A DNA stretch of 25,561 nt from Thermocaproicibacter sp036741535 (GCA_036741535.1 DAINSB010000015.1:1-25561); one strand, 5' to 3'; positions 15,827 to 23,708 are shown, numbered from the stretch's first letter. A program made the numbers and translations. Notes: a model not told the origin generated them from the sequence alone.

Positions 15827-16540
15827 CGTGCGTGCAGGCTTGGCCTGCCCCATCCGGCTTTCGGAATTCTGGATCAGGTTGAAAAGCGAGGAGGAGAACA
15901 GCGGATATTCCTCCGAGAGTTTTTCCGGGGAAGAAGGCAGGGCGGCGCCTTTTTCGACGGGCGCCATGTCGTCGACCTTTTCGCCCGCGACCAGGCATTC
16001 CGCATTGGAAAGCGCAATCTCCTGCGCGGCGCTGGTCCGCCCGTGGCTCTGCCCGCGCGGAACGGCGAAAAGCCCCTGCGGGTTCTTGGGGTTGGCGGAG
16101 TACAGCACCCGGAAGACCTTGTAGACGCACAGGTTCAGGTAAGCCGAGATCTCGGCCGTCAGCGATTTGTTGTTGAATTTCTGCAGCATTGCGAAGATAA
16201 TATTCATGGAGTTCGCGATCAGCTTTTTGTTCAGCACGGGAAGCACGCTCTGCCCCGGGCCGTGCATCACGTTTTCCTTTCCCGCCGAATCCGGTTCCGG
16301 AATGTCCTCCACCGTCAGGGTCGCGCCGCTGCGGTGCGGGGACCTGCCCAGCAGATAATCGCAGGAGACATGATAGTAATCGGCGACTTTTACGACGAAG
16401 TCGAGCCCGCATTCGCGGATCCCCTTCTCGTAGTGGGAAAGAAGCGCCTGGGAAATGCCCAGGTCGGCCGCCACTTTTTTCTGGCTGTCGCCGCGTTCCT
16501 TTCGCAAAAGAGTGATGATCCGCGCAAAGTTGTTGTTCAT
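15806..16540 (-). CDS. XRE-family helix-turn-helix regulator
   Basis: A 244-residue DNA-binding regulator. An XRE/Cro-C1 helix-turn-helix lies at about residues 7-62 (QKKVAADLGISQALLSHYEKG, then VADYYHVSCDYLLGR). A helical middle part (about 100-155) and a low-complexity C-terminus follow; I cannot assign them to a family. The start is ATG at 16540 with CAGGAGA in front, and a good promoter lies at 16585-16613. It is divergent from the histidine phosphatase gene and may control that gene or itself. The last seven codons and the stop lie within repeat copy A, so the C-terminus may have been altered by the repeat. The target genes are unknown. Confidence 0.85.
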   Translation of the reverse strand: MNNNFARIITLLRKERGDSQKKVAADLGISQALLSHYEKGIRECGLDFVVKVADYYHVSCDYLLGRSPHRSGATLTVEDIPEPDSAGKENVMHGPGQSVLPVLNKKLIANSMNIIFAMLQKFNNKSLTAEISAYLNLCVYKVFRVLYSANPKNPQGLFAVPRGQSHGRTSAAQEIALSNAECLVAGEKVDDMAPVEKGAALPSSPEKLSEEYPLFSSSLFNLIQNSESRMGQAKPARTAGRGAR

Positions 16541-16584
16541 TCCCGTAGTCTCCTGTCGAAAATGATCTAAAAAACGTCCAGTAA

Positions 16585-16613
16585 ATCATATAACATTTAT
16601 AACTTTTTGTAAA
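16585..16613 (-). promoter_or_regulatory. Promoter of the XRE regulator
   Basis: On the minus strand TTTACA (16608-16613), 17 bases, then TATGAT (16585-16590). It lies 45 bases upstream of the regulator start in an A/T-rich interval. Confidence 0.75.
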
Positions 16614-16624
16614 GACGCTATATT

Positions 16625-16654
16625 TTGTGTCCGCGCTGAACTTTTGCTTATATT
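16625..16654 (+). promoter_or_regulatory. Possible promoter of the histidine phosphatase gene
   Basis: TTGTGT (16625-16630), an 18-base spacer and TATATT (16649-16654), about 33 bases before the ATG. The match is moderate. It is nearly back to back with the XRE promoter, so one regulator could control both directions. Confidence 0.4.
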
Positions 16655-16687
16655 TTGGAATCTGCACAACGAACGAGGAGGTTTTTC

Positions 16688-17416
16688 ATGAAATCGTACA
16701 CCGTTCACCTGATCCGCCACGGGCTGACGCAGGGAAACGAGGAGGGCCGCTATATCGGCAGCACGGACCTTCCCCTTTCCGCGCAGGGGGAAAAGCGCCT
16801 GCGGGTGCTGTCGGCGGGAAAGCCCTATCCCCGGGCGCAGGCGTATTTTACAAGCCCGCTCACGCGCTGCACCCAGACCCTGCGGATTTTGTACCCGAAC
16901 GCGAAGCCGATTGTGATCGACGATTTCCGCGAATGCGATTTCGGCGCGTGGGAGGGGAAGACCGCGCGGGAGATCGCGGCGGAGGACCCGATGTTCGCCC
17001 GGTGGATCGCGGGGGGCGCGGGCCGGGCGACGCCCCCCGGCGGCGAAAGCGGCGGCGCGTTTGCGCAGCGCGTCTGCGCGGCGTTCGAGAAGGTCGTGGA
17101 AGGCATGATGCGCTCCGGCGTCACGTCCGGCGTGATCGTGACGCACGGCGGAGCCATCATGACCATTCTGGCCGCGTACGGGCTGCCGAAGGCGAAGTTT
17201 TATGATTGGATGTGCGAGAGCGGGTGCGGATACTCCATGCGCATCACGCCCGGGCTTTGGATGCGTTCGATGGTGGGGGAAGTCTATGACAAAATTCCGG
17301 GCGGAAGCCGCCGGCAGGGGGAGGCCGCGCGGGAAGACGGCGTTCCGTTGATGGACATCGTCCGCGAGGCGGCCGAGCGTGCATTCGGAGGGAAAAAAGG
17401 CGAAAAAAAATCTTGA
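16688..17416 (+). CDS. Histidine phosphatase family protein
   Basis: A 242-residue member of the phosphoglycerate-mutase-like histidine phosphatases. The phospho-acceptor is His11 in LIRHGLTQGNEEGRYIG. Other conserved parts are TSPLTRCTQT, the acidic FRECDFGAWEGK block and the second histidine in VTHGG. These enzymes remove phosphate from small metabolites; alpha-ribazole phosphatase or a sugar phosphatase are possible, and the sequence does not decide. The start is ATG 16688, with GAGGAGG (16676-16682) upstream; an upstream in-frame ATG at 16655 overlaps the possible -10 and is rejected. The -35 of the leu promoter overlaps its stop codon, so transcription may run on into the leu leader. Confidence 0.88.
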   Translation: MKSYTVHLIRHGLTQGNEEGRYIGSTDLPLSAQGEKRLRVLSAGKPYPRAQAYFTSPLTRCTQTLRILYPNAKPIVIDDFRECDFGAWEGKTAREIAAEDPMFARWIAGGAGRATPPGGESGGAFAQRVCAAFEKVVEGMMRSGVTSGVIVTHGGAIMTILAAYGLPKAKFYDWMCESGCGYSMRITPGLWMRSMVGEVYDKIPGGSRRQGEAAREDGVPLMDIVREAAERAFGGKKGEKKS

Positions 17417-17441
17417 CAAACCGTTTCGTCGTGCTTATAAT
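17413..17441 (+). promoter_or_regulatory. Consensus promoter of the leuAB operon
   Basis: Perfect TTGACA (17413-17418), 17 bases, perfect TATAAT (17436-17441). The -35 box overlaps the stop codon of the phosphatase. Such a strong promoter fits control by attenuation downstream instead of at initiation. Confidence 0.92.
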
Positions 17442-17459
17442 AAGAGCAATTTCACAAAA

Positions 17460-17727
17460 CAAAGGCAACGAAGGGAATAAGGCATTGACGGGAATGCGTT
17501 CAGAGAGCCGGCGGGCGGTGCGAGTCCGGTGCTTCCGTTTTTGCGTATAGCTCATCCCCGAGCCGCCGTCTTCGATGCGAAAGCGTTAGAAGCGGCCGCA
17601 GCGGCAGCGTTACCGGCCGGGGCCTTGTCAGAGGCCGCGGAGGGCTCGACGGCGAGCCGAATTTTGGGTGGTACCACGAAAGCAATTTCGTCCCGAACAC
17701 AGCAAAAGCTGTGCTCGGGATTTTTTT
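17460..17727 (+). promoter_or_regulatory. T-box leader, probably tRNA-Leu
   Basis: The leader has the marks of a T-box riboswitch: AGAGAG near the start of stem I (17502-17507), the apical GGTGCGAGTCCGGT region, a probable specifier CTC (17551-17553, Leu) in the 3' side of stem I, and the T-box GGGTGGTACCACG (17666-17678). Its TGGT would pair with the ACCA end of uncharged tRNA-Leu. A terminator follows at 17692-17727. When leucine is short, uncharged tRNA holds the antiterminator and leuA-leuB are transcribed. The start of the element and the specifier are inferred from layout and from the downstream genes. Confidence 0.9.
17692..17727 (+). terminator. T-box terminator hairpin
   Basis: CCCGA-a-CACAGC, loop AAAA, then GCTGTG-c-TCGGG and a run of seven T. 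A strong rho-independent hairpin with one mismatch, competing with the T-box antiterminator just upstream. Confidence 0.9.
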
Positions 17728-17941
17728 GTGGCGGGGTGCCCCCGCGGTCAGGCCGCGCCGTTCAGCCAAGTGAAAAAAATTAGTTTGTTTTGGGCGCGAG
17801 AGTCGCGGGAAGCTCCCGATGATGTTTTTTATTTGCAGGAACAGTGTCTTAGACTGTCCGGGCAAAGACGGCTTTCAATTCCCACCGGGCTGCACGCCCG
17901 GCATTTGACCGCGCGGGCACCGCGCAAAGGAGTGTTGCGTC
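17728..17941 (+). other. Long untranslated leader between T-box and leuA
   Basis: About 214 bases with no gene I can support. It holds the hairpin GCGGGG-TG-CCCCCGC (17731-17745), a small stem CGGGA-AGC-TCCCG followed a few bases later by six T, and repeat copy B (17856-17902). A ribosome site AAAGGAG lies just before the leuA ATG. The leader is unusually long for a T-box gene and may hold further RNA structure. Confidence 0.55.
17856..17902 (+). repeat. Dispersed hairpin repeat, copy B
   Basis: GTCCGGGCAAA (17856-17866), a spacer, then ACCGGGC and CACGCCCGGC forming CCGGGC-TGCAC-GCCCGG (17885-17901). It matches copy A at 15782-15826 in three blocks of 11, 7 and 10 bases, with the same order and strand. 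It lies in the leuA leader, about 40 bases before the start codon. Confidence 0.6.
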
Positions 17942-19648
17942 ATGTATCAAGGGTGTAAAAAGTATCTTCCGTTCCGGCCCGTTCCGCTGCCGGACCGCAC
18001 GTGGCCCGACCGGGTGATCACAAAGCCGCCCGTCTGGTGCAGCGTGGACCTGCGCGACGGGAACCAGGCCCTGGTGGACCCGATGAACCTCGAGGAAAAG
18101 CTGCTCTATTTCCAGACGCTGGTCGGCATCGGATTCAAAGAGATCGAAGTGGGCTTCCCCTCCGCGTCGGAGACGGAATTCGAGATCCTCCGCACTCTGA
18201 TCGAGAAGCATTTCATCCCGGACGACGTGACCATCCAGGTGCTGGTGCAGGCGAGGGAGCATCTGATCAAAAAGACGTTCGAGGCCATCCGTGGGGCGAA
18301 GAACGTGATCGTCCATTTCTACAACTCCACCTCGACGCTCCAGCGCAAGATCGTCTTCAAGACCGACATGCGGGGCGTCGTCGACATCGCCGTGGAGGGC
18401 GCGAAGCTCATCAAGCAGCTCACGGACGAGGAAGTGGCGCGCAGCGGCGCGAACATCCGCTTCGAGTATTCGCCCGAGAGCTTTTCGGGCACCGAGATCG
18501 ACAATTCCGTGCTGATCTGCGAAAAAGTCATGGAGGCGCTGCGGCCCACGCCGGAGAACCGGCTGATCTTGAACCTTCCGAACACGGTGGAGATGGCGAC
18601 TCCGAACTGCTACGCGGATCAGATCGAGTATTTCTGCCGGCACATTCCGCACCGCGACAGCGTGGTCATCAGCATCCACCCGCACAACGACCGCGGCACT
18701 GCGACCGCCGCGACCGAGCTCGGCGTCATGGCCGGCGCGGAGCGCGTGGAGGGCACGCTGTTCGGCAACGGGGAGCGCACCGGCAACGCCGATCTTCTGG
18801 TCGTCGCCATGAACCTGTATTCGCAGGGGGTGGACCCGGGGCTCGATTTTTCGCGGATCGGCGACGTGCGCCGCATGTTCGAGAAGTGCACGAAGATGCG
18901 CGTCGGCGAACGCCATCCCTACGCGGGCGACCTCGTTTTCACGGCGTTTTCCGGCTCGCACCAGGACGCCATCAGCAAGGGAGAGGCGTATATCAAATCC
19001 GGCGCCACGGAGCACTGGGAAGTCCCGTATCTGCCGATCGACCCGGCGGACGTCGGCCGTCAGTACGAGCCGGTCATCCGCATCAACAGCCAGTCGGGCA
19101 AGGGCGGCGCGGCGTTCGTCCTGCAGCAGAGCTTCGGCTTCGAGCTGCCGAAGGCCATGCACCCCGAGTTCGGGGCCATGGTGAAAGCGGCCTGCGACAA
19201 GGCGGGCCGCGAACTTCAGCCGGAAGAGGTCTTTTCCGTCTTCCGCAGGAACTACCTGGGCGTGCAGTCCCCCTACAACCTCCGGAAGTACAAGTTCTTC
19301 GACGGGAGCGAGACGGAGAACGGCACGCAGGTGCGCTTCGAGGGCGTCATGCGGATCGACGGGTCCGACCGCAGCATCCGCGGCGTCGGCAACGGGCCGA
19401 TCAGCGCGTTTTTCAACGCCCTGCGCGAGGTGGGCATCGACCGGTATCAATTTGTCACCTACCGGGAAAACGCCATTTCGTCGGGCGCCGATTCCCAGGC
19501 GGTCTGCTATATCCAGCTGACCGCCCCCGACGGCACGCCGGCGTTCGGAATCGGGATCGACGACAGTATCAGCCTCGCGTCCGTCAAGGGGATCATCTGC
19601 GCCATCAACCGCGCGGAATTGAGGAAAAAACAGGAGGAATCGGCATGA
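17942..19648 (+). CDS. leuA: 2-isopropylmalate synthase (long type)
   Basis: A 568-residue enzyme that condenses acetyl-CoA with 2-oxoisovalerate, the first committed step of leucine synthesis. The N-terminal sequence (KYLPFRPVPLPDRTWPD) and the length place it in the long type found in actinobacteria, fungi and some Clostridia, not the shorter E. coli type. Metal ligands are Asp39 in SVDLRDGNQA and His246/His248 in SIHPHNDRG. GNGERTGNADL is the conserved C-terminal barrel motif. The last third is the regulatory domain that binds leucine for feedback inhibition. The ATG at 17942 follows AAAGGAG. The stop overlaps the leuB start by 4 bases. Confidence 0.96.
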   Translation: MYQGCKKYLPFRPVPLPDRTWPDRVITKPPVWCSVDLRDGNQALVDPMNLEEKLLYFQTLVGIGFKEIEVGFPSASETEFEILRTLIEKHFIPDDVTIQVLVQAREHLIKKTFEAIRGAKNVIVHFYNSTSTLQRKIVFKTDMRGVVDIAVEGAKLIKQLTDEEVARSGANIRFEYSPESFSGTEIDNSVLICEKVMEALRPTPENRLILNLPNTVEMATPNCYADQIEYFCRHIPHRDSVVISIHPHNDRGTATAATELGVMAGAERVEGTLFGNGERTGNADLLVVAMNLYSQGVDPGLDFSRIGDVRRMFEKCTKMRVGERHPYAGDLVFTAFSGSHQDAISKGEAYIKSGATEHWEVPYLPIDPADVGRQYEPVIRINSQSGKGGAAFVLQQSFGFELPKAMHPEFGAMVKAACDKAGRELQPEEVFSVFRRNYLGVQSPYNLRKYKFFDGSETENGTQVRFEGVMRIDGSDRSIRGVGNGPISAFFNALREVGIDRYQFVTYRENAISSGADSQAVCYIQLTAPDGTPAFGIGIDDSISLASVKGIICAINRAELRKKQEESA

Positions 19649-20736
19649 AGACCTATCGGATCACGCTGCTGAAAGGCGACGGCATCGGCCCCGAGATCGT
19701 ATCGCAGGCCGCGCTTGTGCTGAAGAAAGCCGGGGAGAAGTTCGGCTTCGGGGTGGAGTTCCGGGACGCCCTCCTCGGCGGCCGCGCCATTGACAAGACC
19801 GGATCGCCGCTTCCGGAAGAAACGGTGCAAAGCTGCAAAGCCGCCGATTCCACGCTGCTGGGCGCGGTCGGAGGGCCGGAGTGGGACGGCCTGCCCGGCG
19901 ACAGGCGGCCGGAGGCGGGCCTGCTCGGCATCCGGAAGGCGCTCGGCCTGTATGCGAACCTGCGCCCCGCCGTGATCTTTCCGCAGCTGCGCGCGGCTTC
20001 GCCGCTCAAAGACGAGGTGATCGGCGAACGTCTCGACGTGATGATCGTGCGGGAGCTGATCGGCGGCATCTATTTCGGCGCGCGCGGCCATAAGACCGTA
20101 GACGGCGCAGACGCCGCCTTCGACACCGAGATGTACGCCGTCCCGGAGATCGAGCGCATCGCCCGCGTCGCCTTTCGCACGGCGGAGAAGCGCGGCGGCC
20201 GGGTCTGCAGCGTCGACAAGGCGAACGTGCTGGAATCCTCGCGCCTGTGGCGCAGCACCGTCGCGCGCGTGCACGACGAAGAGTTCCCGCGCGTTGCCCT
20301 CACGAACCTGTACGTCGACAACTGCGCCATGCAGCTCGTGCGCGACCCGAAGCAGTTCGACGTGATCGTCACTTCCAATCTGTTCGGCGACATCCTGTCG
20401 GACGAGGCTTCCATGATCAGCGGCTCCATCGGAATGCTGCCCTCGGCCAGTCTCGGCGCGGGAAAAGCAGACGGGGGGCCGGCCGCAGGCCTCTACGAGC
20501 CCGTCCACGGCTCCGCGCCGGACATCGCCGGCACGGGCATGGCCAATCCGCTCGCGACTATCCTTTCCGCCGCCATGATGCTGCGCCATTCGCTCGATCA
20601 GCCCCAGGCCGCCGACGCGGTGGAAGCCGCCGTCTCCCGCGCGCTCGACGGAGCGCGCACCCCCGACATTTGGACCCCGGGGACGAAAAAGGTCGGTTGC
20701 GAAGAGATGGGCGCGATCGTGCGGAGTTTGCTGTAA
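19645..20736 (+). CDS. leuB: 3-isopropylmalate dehydrogenase
   Basis: A 363-residue NAD-dependent decarboxylating dehydrogenase that turns 3-isopropylmalate into 2-oxoisocaproate in leucine synthesis. Conserved parts: KGDGIGPEIV near the N-terminus, LYANLRPA, the substrate-binding RELIGGIYFG, SVDKANVLE, the metal-binding NLFGDILSDEASMISGSIGMLPSA region (split across the centre of the protein), and the NAD-binding EPVHGSAPDIAGTGMANP region. The ATG at 19645 is coupled to the leuA stop (ATGA) and has AGGAGG upstream. leuC and leuD, which encode the isomerase for the step between, are not next to it in this window. Confidence 0.97.
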   Translation: MKTYRITLLKGDGIGPEIVSQAALVLKKAGEKFGFGVEFRDALLGGRAIDKTGSPLPEETVQSCKAADSTLLGAVGGPEWDGLPGDRRPEAGLLGIRKALGLYANLRPAVIFPQLRAASPLKDEVIGERLDVMIVRELIGGIYFGARGHKTVDGADAAFDTEMYAVPEIERIARVAFRTAEKRGGRVCSVDKANVLESSRLWRSTVARVHDEEFPRVALTNLYVDNCAMQLVRDPKQFDVIVTSNLFGDILSDEASMISGSIGMLPSASLGAGKADGGPAAGLYEPVHGSAPDIAGTGMANPLATILSAAMMLRHSLDQPQAADAVEAAVSRALDGARTPDIWTPGTKKVGCEEMGAIVRSLL

Positions 20737-20737
20737 G

Positions 20738-21226
20738 TCAATAGCCGAACTTGCCGGCTAAGGATTCGTCGTTGTCGATCCATTCCCGCACGTCGGTGAC
20801 GGAATATTCCGTTTTGTTCCTGCGGGCGATCACCTGCGCGATGCCGGCGTTGATGATGAGCCGTTTGCACATGGAGCACGGCGCGGGGTCGGAGACGTAT
20901 TCGCCGGTCCTGACCTCCCGGCCCGCAAGGTAGAGCGTGGCGCCGATCATCTCATTGCGCGAGGCGCTGACGATGGCGTTCATCTCGGCGTGAACGGAGC
21001 GGCACAGCTCGTACCGTTCGCCCCGCGGCACGCCCAGCTTTTCGCGGATGCAGAAGCCGGTGTCGATGCAGTTCTGCCTGCCGCGCGGCGCGCCCGTGTA
21101 CCCGGAGGAGACGATCTCGTCGTTCTTCACGATGATCGCGCCGAAATTCCGTCTCAGGCAGGTGCCCCGTTCGGAGACGGTCTCCGCGATGTCGAGGTAA
21201 TAATTGATCTTGTCTGTGCGCTGCAT
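20738..21226 (-). CDS. Deoxycytidylate (dCMP) deaminase family protein
   Basis: A 162-residue zinc-dependent cytidine deaminase family member, most like dCMP deaminase (ComEB-type), which makes dUMP for thymidylate synthesis. The zinc site is HAE (79-81, with Glu81 as proton carrier) and PCSMC (116-120). Other conserved parts are GTCLRRNFGAIIV and GYTGAPRG. The open frame extends to 21265, but the ATG at 21226 has GGGAGG 7 bases upstream and gives the usual N-terminus. It is convergent with leuB: one base separates the two stop codons and no terminator with a T run lies between. It is divergent from rsmA. Confidence 0.9.
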   Translation of the reverse strand: MQRTDKINYYLDIAETVSERGTCLRRNFGAIIVKNDEIVSSGYTGAPRGRQNCIDTGFCIREKLGVPRGERYELCRSVHAEMNAIVSASRNEMIGATLYLAGREVRTGEYVSDPAPCSMCKRLIINAGIAQVIARRNKTEYSVTDVREWIDNDESLAGKFGY

Positions 21227-21264
21227 GTGGATTCCTCCCGAAAAATGAAAATGCGCCCGGTCCA

Positions 21265-21293
21265 TGGAGATTTTCCGCCGGATGTGATATAAT
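21265..21293 (+). promoter_or_regulatory. Promoter of rsmA
   Basis: A perfect TATAAT (21288-21293) preceded by TGA, forming an extended -10, with a weak -35 TGGAGA (21265-21270) at 17 bases. It lies 29 bases before the rsmA ATG. Confidence 0.65.
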
Positions 21294-21322
21294 AAACGAC
21301 AGTACGGGCGGAGGAATGTGGA

Positions 21323-22192
21323 ATGGATTTGTCAGATGCCGCTGCGGTCAGGCAGCTTTTGTCCCGGCACGGGTTTCGGTTTTCGCGTTCCCTCGGCCAG
21401 AATTTCATCGCCGACCCCTCCGTCTGCCCGCGGATGGCGGAAAGCTGCGGCGCGGGCCCGGAATCCGGCGCGCTCGAGATCGGTCCCGGCGTCGGTGTCC
21501 TGACCAAAGAGCTTGCTGCGCGGGCGGGCAAAGTCGTCGCCGTGGAGCTGGACCGGGCCCTCGCGCCCATTCTGGCGGAAACGCTCGCCCCGTGCCGGAA
21601 CGTGCGCCTTGTCTGGGGCGACGCGATGAAACTGGACCTGAAGTCGCTCCTGCGCTCCGAGTTTGGGGGCGGGGACATCTTCGTCTGCTCCAACCTTCCG
21701 TATTATATCACTTCGCCGGTCGTGATGCGCTTCCTCGAAGAGAAGCTGCCCGTCCGTGCGCTGACGGTCATGGTCCAGAAAGAAGCCGCCGAGCGCCTGT
21801 GCGCGCAGCCCGGCACGCGCGCGTGCGGCGCCGTCTCCATCGCCGTGCGGTATTACGCGGAGCCGGAGATCCTGTTCGGGGTGCCGCGCACGTCATTTTA
21901 CCCGCGGCCGAATGTGGACTCCGCCGTGATCCGGCTGACGGTCCGCGGCGCTCCGCCCGTCGAGGTGCCGGATGAAAAGATGTTTTTCACCGTTGTGAAA
22001 GCGGCGTTCGGGCAGAGAAGGAAAACGGCGGTGAATTCGGTCGCGGCGTGCCTGTCCCTCCCGAAGGAACGGGTTGCGGCGGCGCTGAAGCAGACGGGCG
22101 CCCGGCCGGATGTGCGCGCCGAGCGGATCACCATGCAGCAGTTCGCGCGGCTTTCCGCGCTGCTGCGGCCGGAAAGGGGAACCTTGCAGTGA
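21323..22192 (+). CDS. rsmA: 16S rRNA dimethyladenosine transferase
   Basis: A 289-residue methyltransferase (KsgA) that dimethylates two adjacent adenines in the 3' hairpin of 16S rRNA, using S-adenosylmethionine, during small-subunit maturation. It has SLGQNFI (23-29), the SAM-binding LEIGPGVGVLT (51-61), the active-site NLPYYITSPV (from residue 124) and FYPRPNVDSAVIRL. A C-terminal helical domain follows. GGAGG lies 8 bases before the ATG at 21323. The stop TGA overlaps the GTG start of the small membrane protein (GTGA), so the two are coupled. Confidence 0.96.
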   Translation: MDLSDAAAVRQLLSRHGFRFSRSLGQNFIADPSVCPRMAESCGAGPESGALEIGPGVGVLTKELAARAGKVVAVELDRALAPILAETLAPCRNVRLVWGDAMKLDLKSLLRSEFGGGDIFVCSNLPYYITSPVVMRFLEEKLPVRALTVMVQKEAAERLCAQPGTRACGAVSIAVRYYAEPEILFGVPRTSFYPRPNVDSAVIRLTVRGAPPVEVPDEKMFFTVVKAAFGQRRKTAVNSVAACLSLPKERVAAALKQTGARPDVRAERITMQQFARLSALLRPERGTLQ

Positions 22193-22410
22193 GCAGCCAT
22201 AAATTCAGCCTGATCCTGATCGGCCTGGCGCTCGTCCTGACACTGATCTCCATGGTGATCGGGCCGTTCGGCATCGTCAATTGGGCCCTGACCACGGCAG
22301 TCGTGGCGTGCTTTTTTGCGCTCGCCTCCCTCGCGGTCTCCATGCAGGCGTGGGAAGAGCAGGACGAGGAAGACCGCCGGACCCGGGAAGAGCGCGGGCC
22401 GCGCCCCTGA
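22189..22410 (+). CDS. Small two-helix membrane protein
   Basis: A 73-residue protein of unknown function. It has two hydrophobic helices (about 7-27 and 31-52) with a short GPFGIVNW turn, and a charged C-terminal tail rich in Glu, Asp and Arg (55-73). The GTG start at 22189 overlaps the rsmA stop, and GGAAAGGGGA stands about 8 bases upstream, which supports translation. It is convergent with the methyltransferase-like gene, with three bases between the stops. Codon use is GC-rich like its neighbours. Confidence 0.65.
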   Translation: MSSHKFSLILIGLALVLTLISMVIGPFGIVNWALTTAVVACFFALASLAVSMQAWEEQDEEDRRTREERGPRP

Positions 22411-22413
22411 AAT

Positions 22414-23681
22414 TCAATAGAGGATCGCGCCGTATTTTGCCGCGAGCGGCTCGAGCGATTCCCGCGTGATCAGGCATTTGGAGTCGACGATCAGCCTGCC
22501 CTGAAAATAGCGCAGCGCGGCCTCCAGAACGGTCGCGTTGTCCGCCCGCACGGCGACGGGGAGTTTCGCGATAGGGCCGCTGCGGGCGAGGATCTCGGCG
22601 TCGGCGACGCTGGAAATTTCAACCAGTGCCGCCGAGACCTGCTCGTCCTCCAAGTGGATCAGGTGGTCTTCCAGCAGGGAAGAACAGCGGATCGGCTCGC
22701 TGAACCGGATGTCGTTCCCGAGGAAGAACGCCTCCTGTTCGGTCGCCGCCGCATAACAGTCCGGCTTTTCCGGGTATCCCCGCAGGCCGGGCTGTTTTAT
22801 CGCGTCCCGGAGCGCGCCGAGGTGGGCGGGCCCGGCGGAATATCCGATCCCCAGGATGCCGGCCCCGGCTTTGACCAGCGGGGGGATCGGGGCCGCGAAG
22901 GCTTCGGGCGGCTCTCCGGGCCTCGCGTCGGCGAGCAGGAGGAGCGGCACGCGGCTGTGCGGCCAGGCGCGCTCGAACGCGGCCAGAACCGTTTCCGAAG
23001 CGGGGGACGCGCACAGCCCGACGGCGTCGGCGCCGACGCCCATCGACTGCAGCGTGATCAGCACGGGCAGAAGGCTCGCGCCCGTCAGGGTCTTTCCCGT
23101 CTCACCCACGGCGATGCAGGCGAGCACGGGCAGGTCCGTGTGCCTTGCGGCGAGCAGCGCCGCCCGCATGTCCGCAAGCGCCGCCTGCCGGTCGAGCAGC
23201 AGAAAATCGGTCCCGCAGTTCTTCAGCGCGTCGATCTGTTCCTTGTAGACGGCACAGATGTCGTCAAAATCATCTTCTCCGAACGGGGGGACGCGCAGCC
23301 CGCTCGGCCCCAGGGCGCCNNNNNNNNNNNNNNNNNNNNNNNNNNNNNNNNNNNNNNNNNNNNNNNNNNNNNNNNNNNNNNNNNNNNNNNNNNNNNNNNN
23401 NNNNNNNNNNNNNNNNNNNCGGCGCGGATCAGGCCGGCGTTGATGTCTTCCAGCTTGTCCTGCGCGCCGTAGGGCTCCAGGCCGCACCGGTTGGCGCCCG
23501 CGGTGGGGGCGCATACGGCCCCCGCTCCGGCGGCGAAGGAGGCGTGCACGCGCTCCGCGAGGATTCCGGGGGCGGCCAGAAGCCTCTTTTCCGGCGGTTC
23601 CTTCGTTTCGCCCCCGTCGTCGGCGGGCAGAAGATCCTCGCAGGCGTCGAACAGCAGGGGAAGCTCAAAGGGGACGTTCAT
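22414..23681 (-). CDS. Homocysteine S-methyltransferase-like protein, interrupted by assembly gap
   Basis: The gene reads from ATG 23681 into a run of 100 N and resumes in another frame beyond it, ending at 22414. The frame change is probably due to the placeholder gap, not a mutation. The N-terminal 87 residues match the start of the homocysteine methyltransferase barrel (AERVHASFAAGAGAV, then GANRCGLEPYG). The part after the gap has the GTDFLLLDRQ, LACIAVGETGKTLTG and GADAVGLCAS steps. The expected zinc cysteines are missing: the GGCC motif reads GIGYSAG, and a single Cys stands one place off in GLCAS. A further domain (from FFLGNDIRFSEPI to AAKYGAILY) resembles the start of the next domain in long clostridial MetH-like proteins. 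No good ribosome site precedes the ATG; it lies 27 bases after argS and may be co-transcribed. Confidence 0.7.
23320..23419. other. Assembly gap of 100 N
   Basis: Exactly 100 undetermined bases, the usual placeholder for a scaffold gap of unknown true length. It falls inside the methyltransferase-like gene; the real sequence is probably of a length that restores the frame. Confidence 0.98.
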
Positions 23682-23708
23682 TTTAACTGCACCAGCAATC
23701 CTTTCCGG

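Noticed and set aside
17770..17958. GTG-started 62-codon frame in the leuA leader, with an HPr-like GLHAR string
   Set aside because: There is no ribosome site before the GTG, it runs through repeat copy B and over the leuA start, and the rest does not resemble HPr. The string is probably chance.
20742..20760. TAGCCG/CGGCTA hairpin at the leuB and dCMP deaminase junction as two-way terminator
   Set aside because: No T run follows in either direction, and it lies within the last codons of the deaminase gene.
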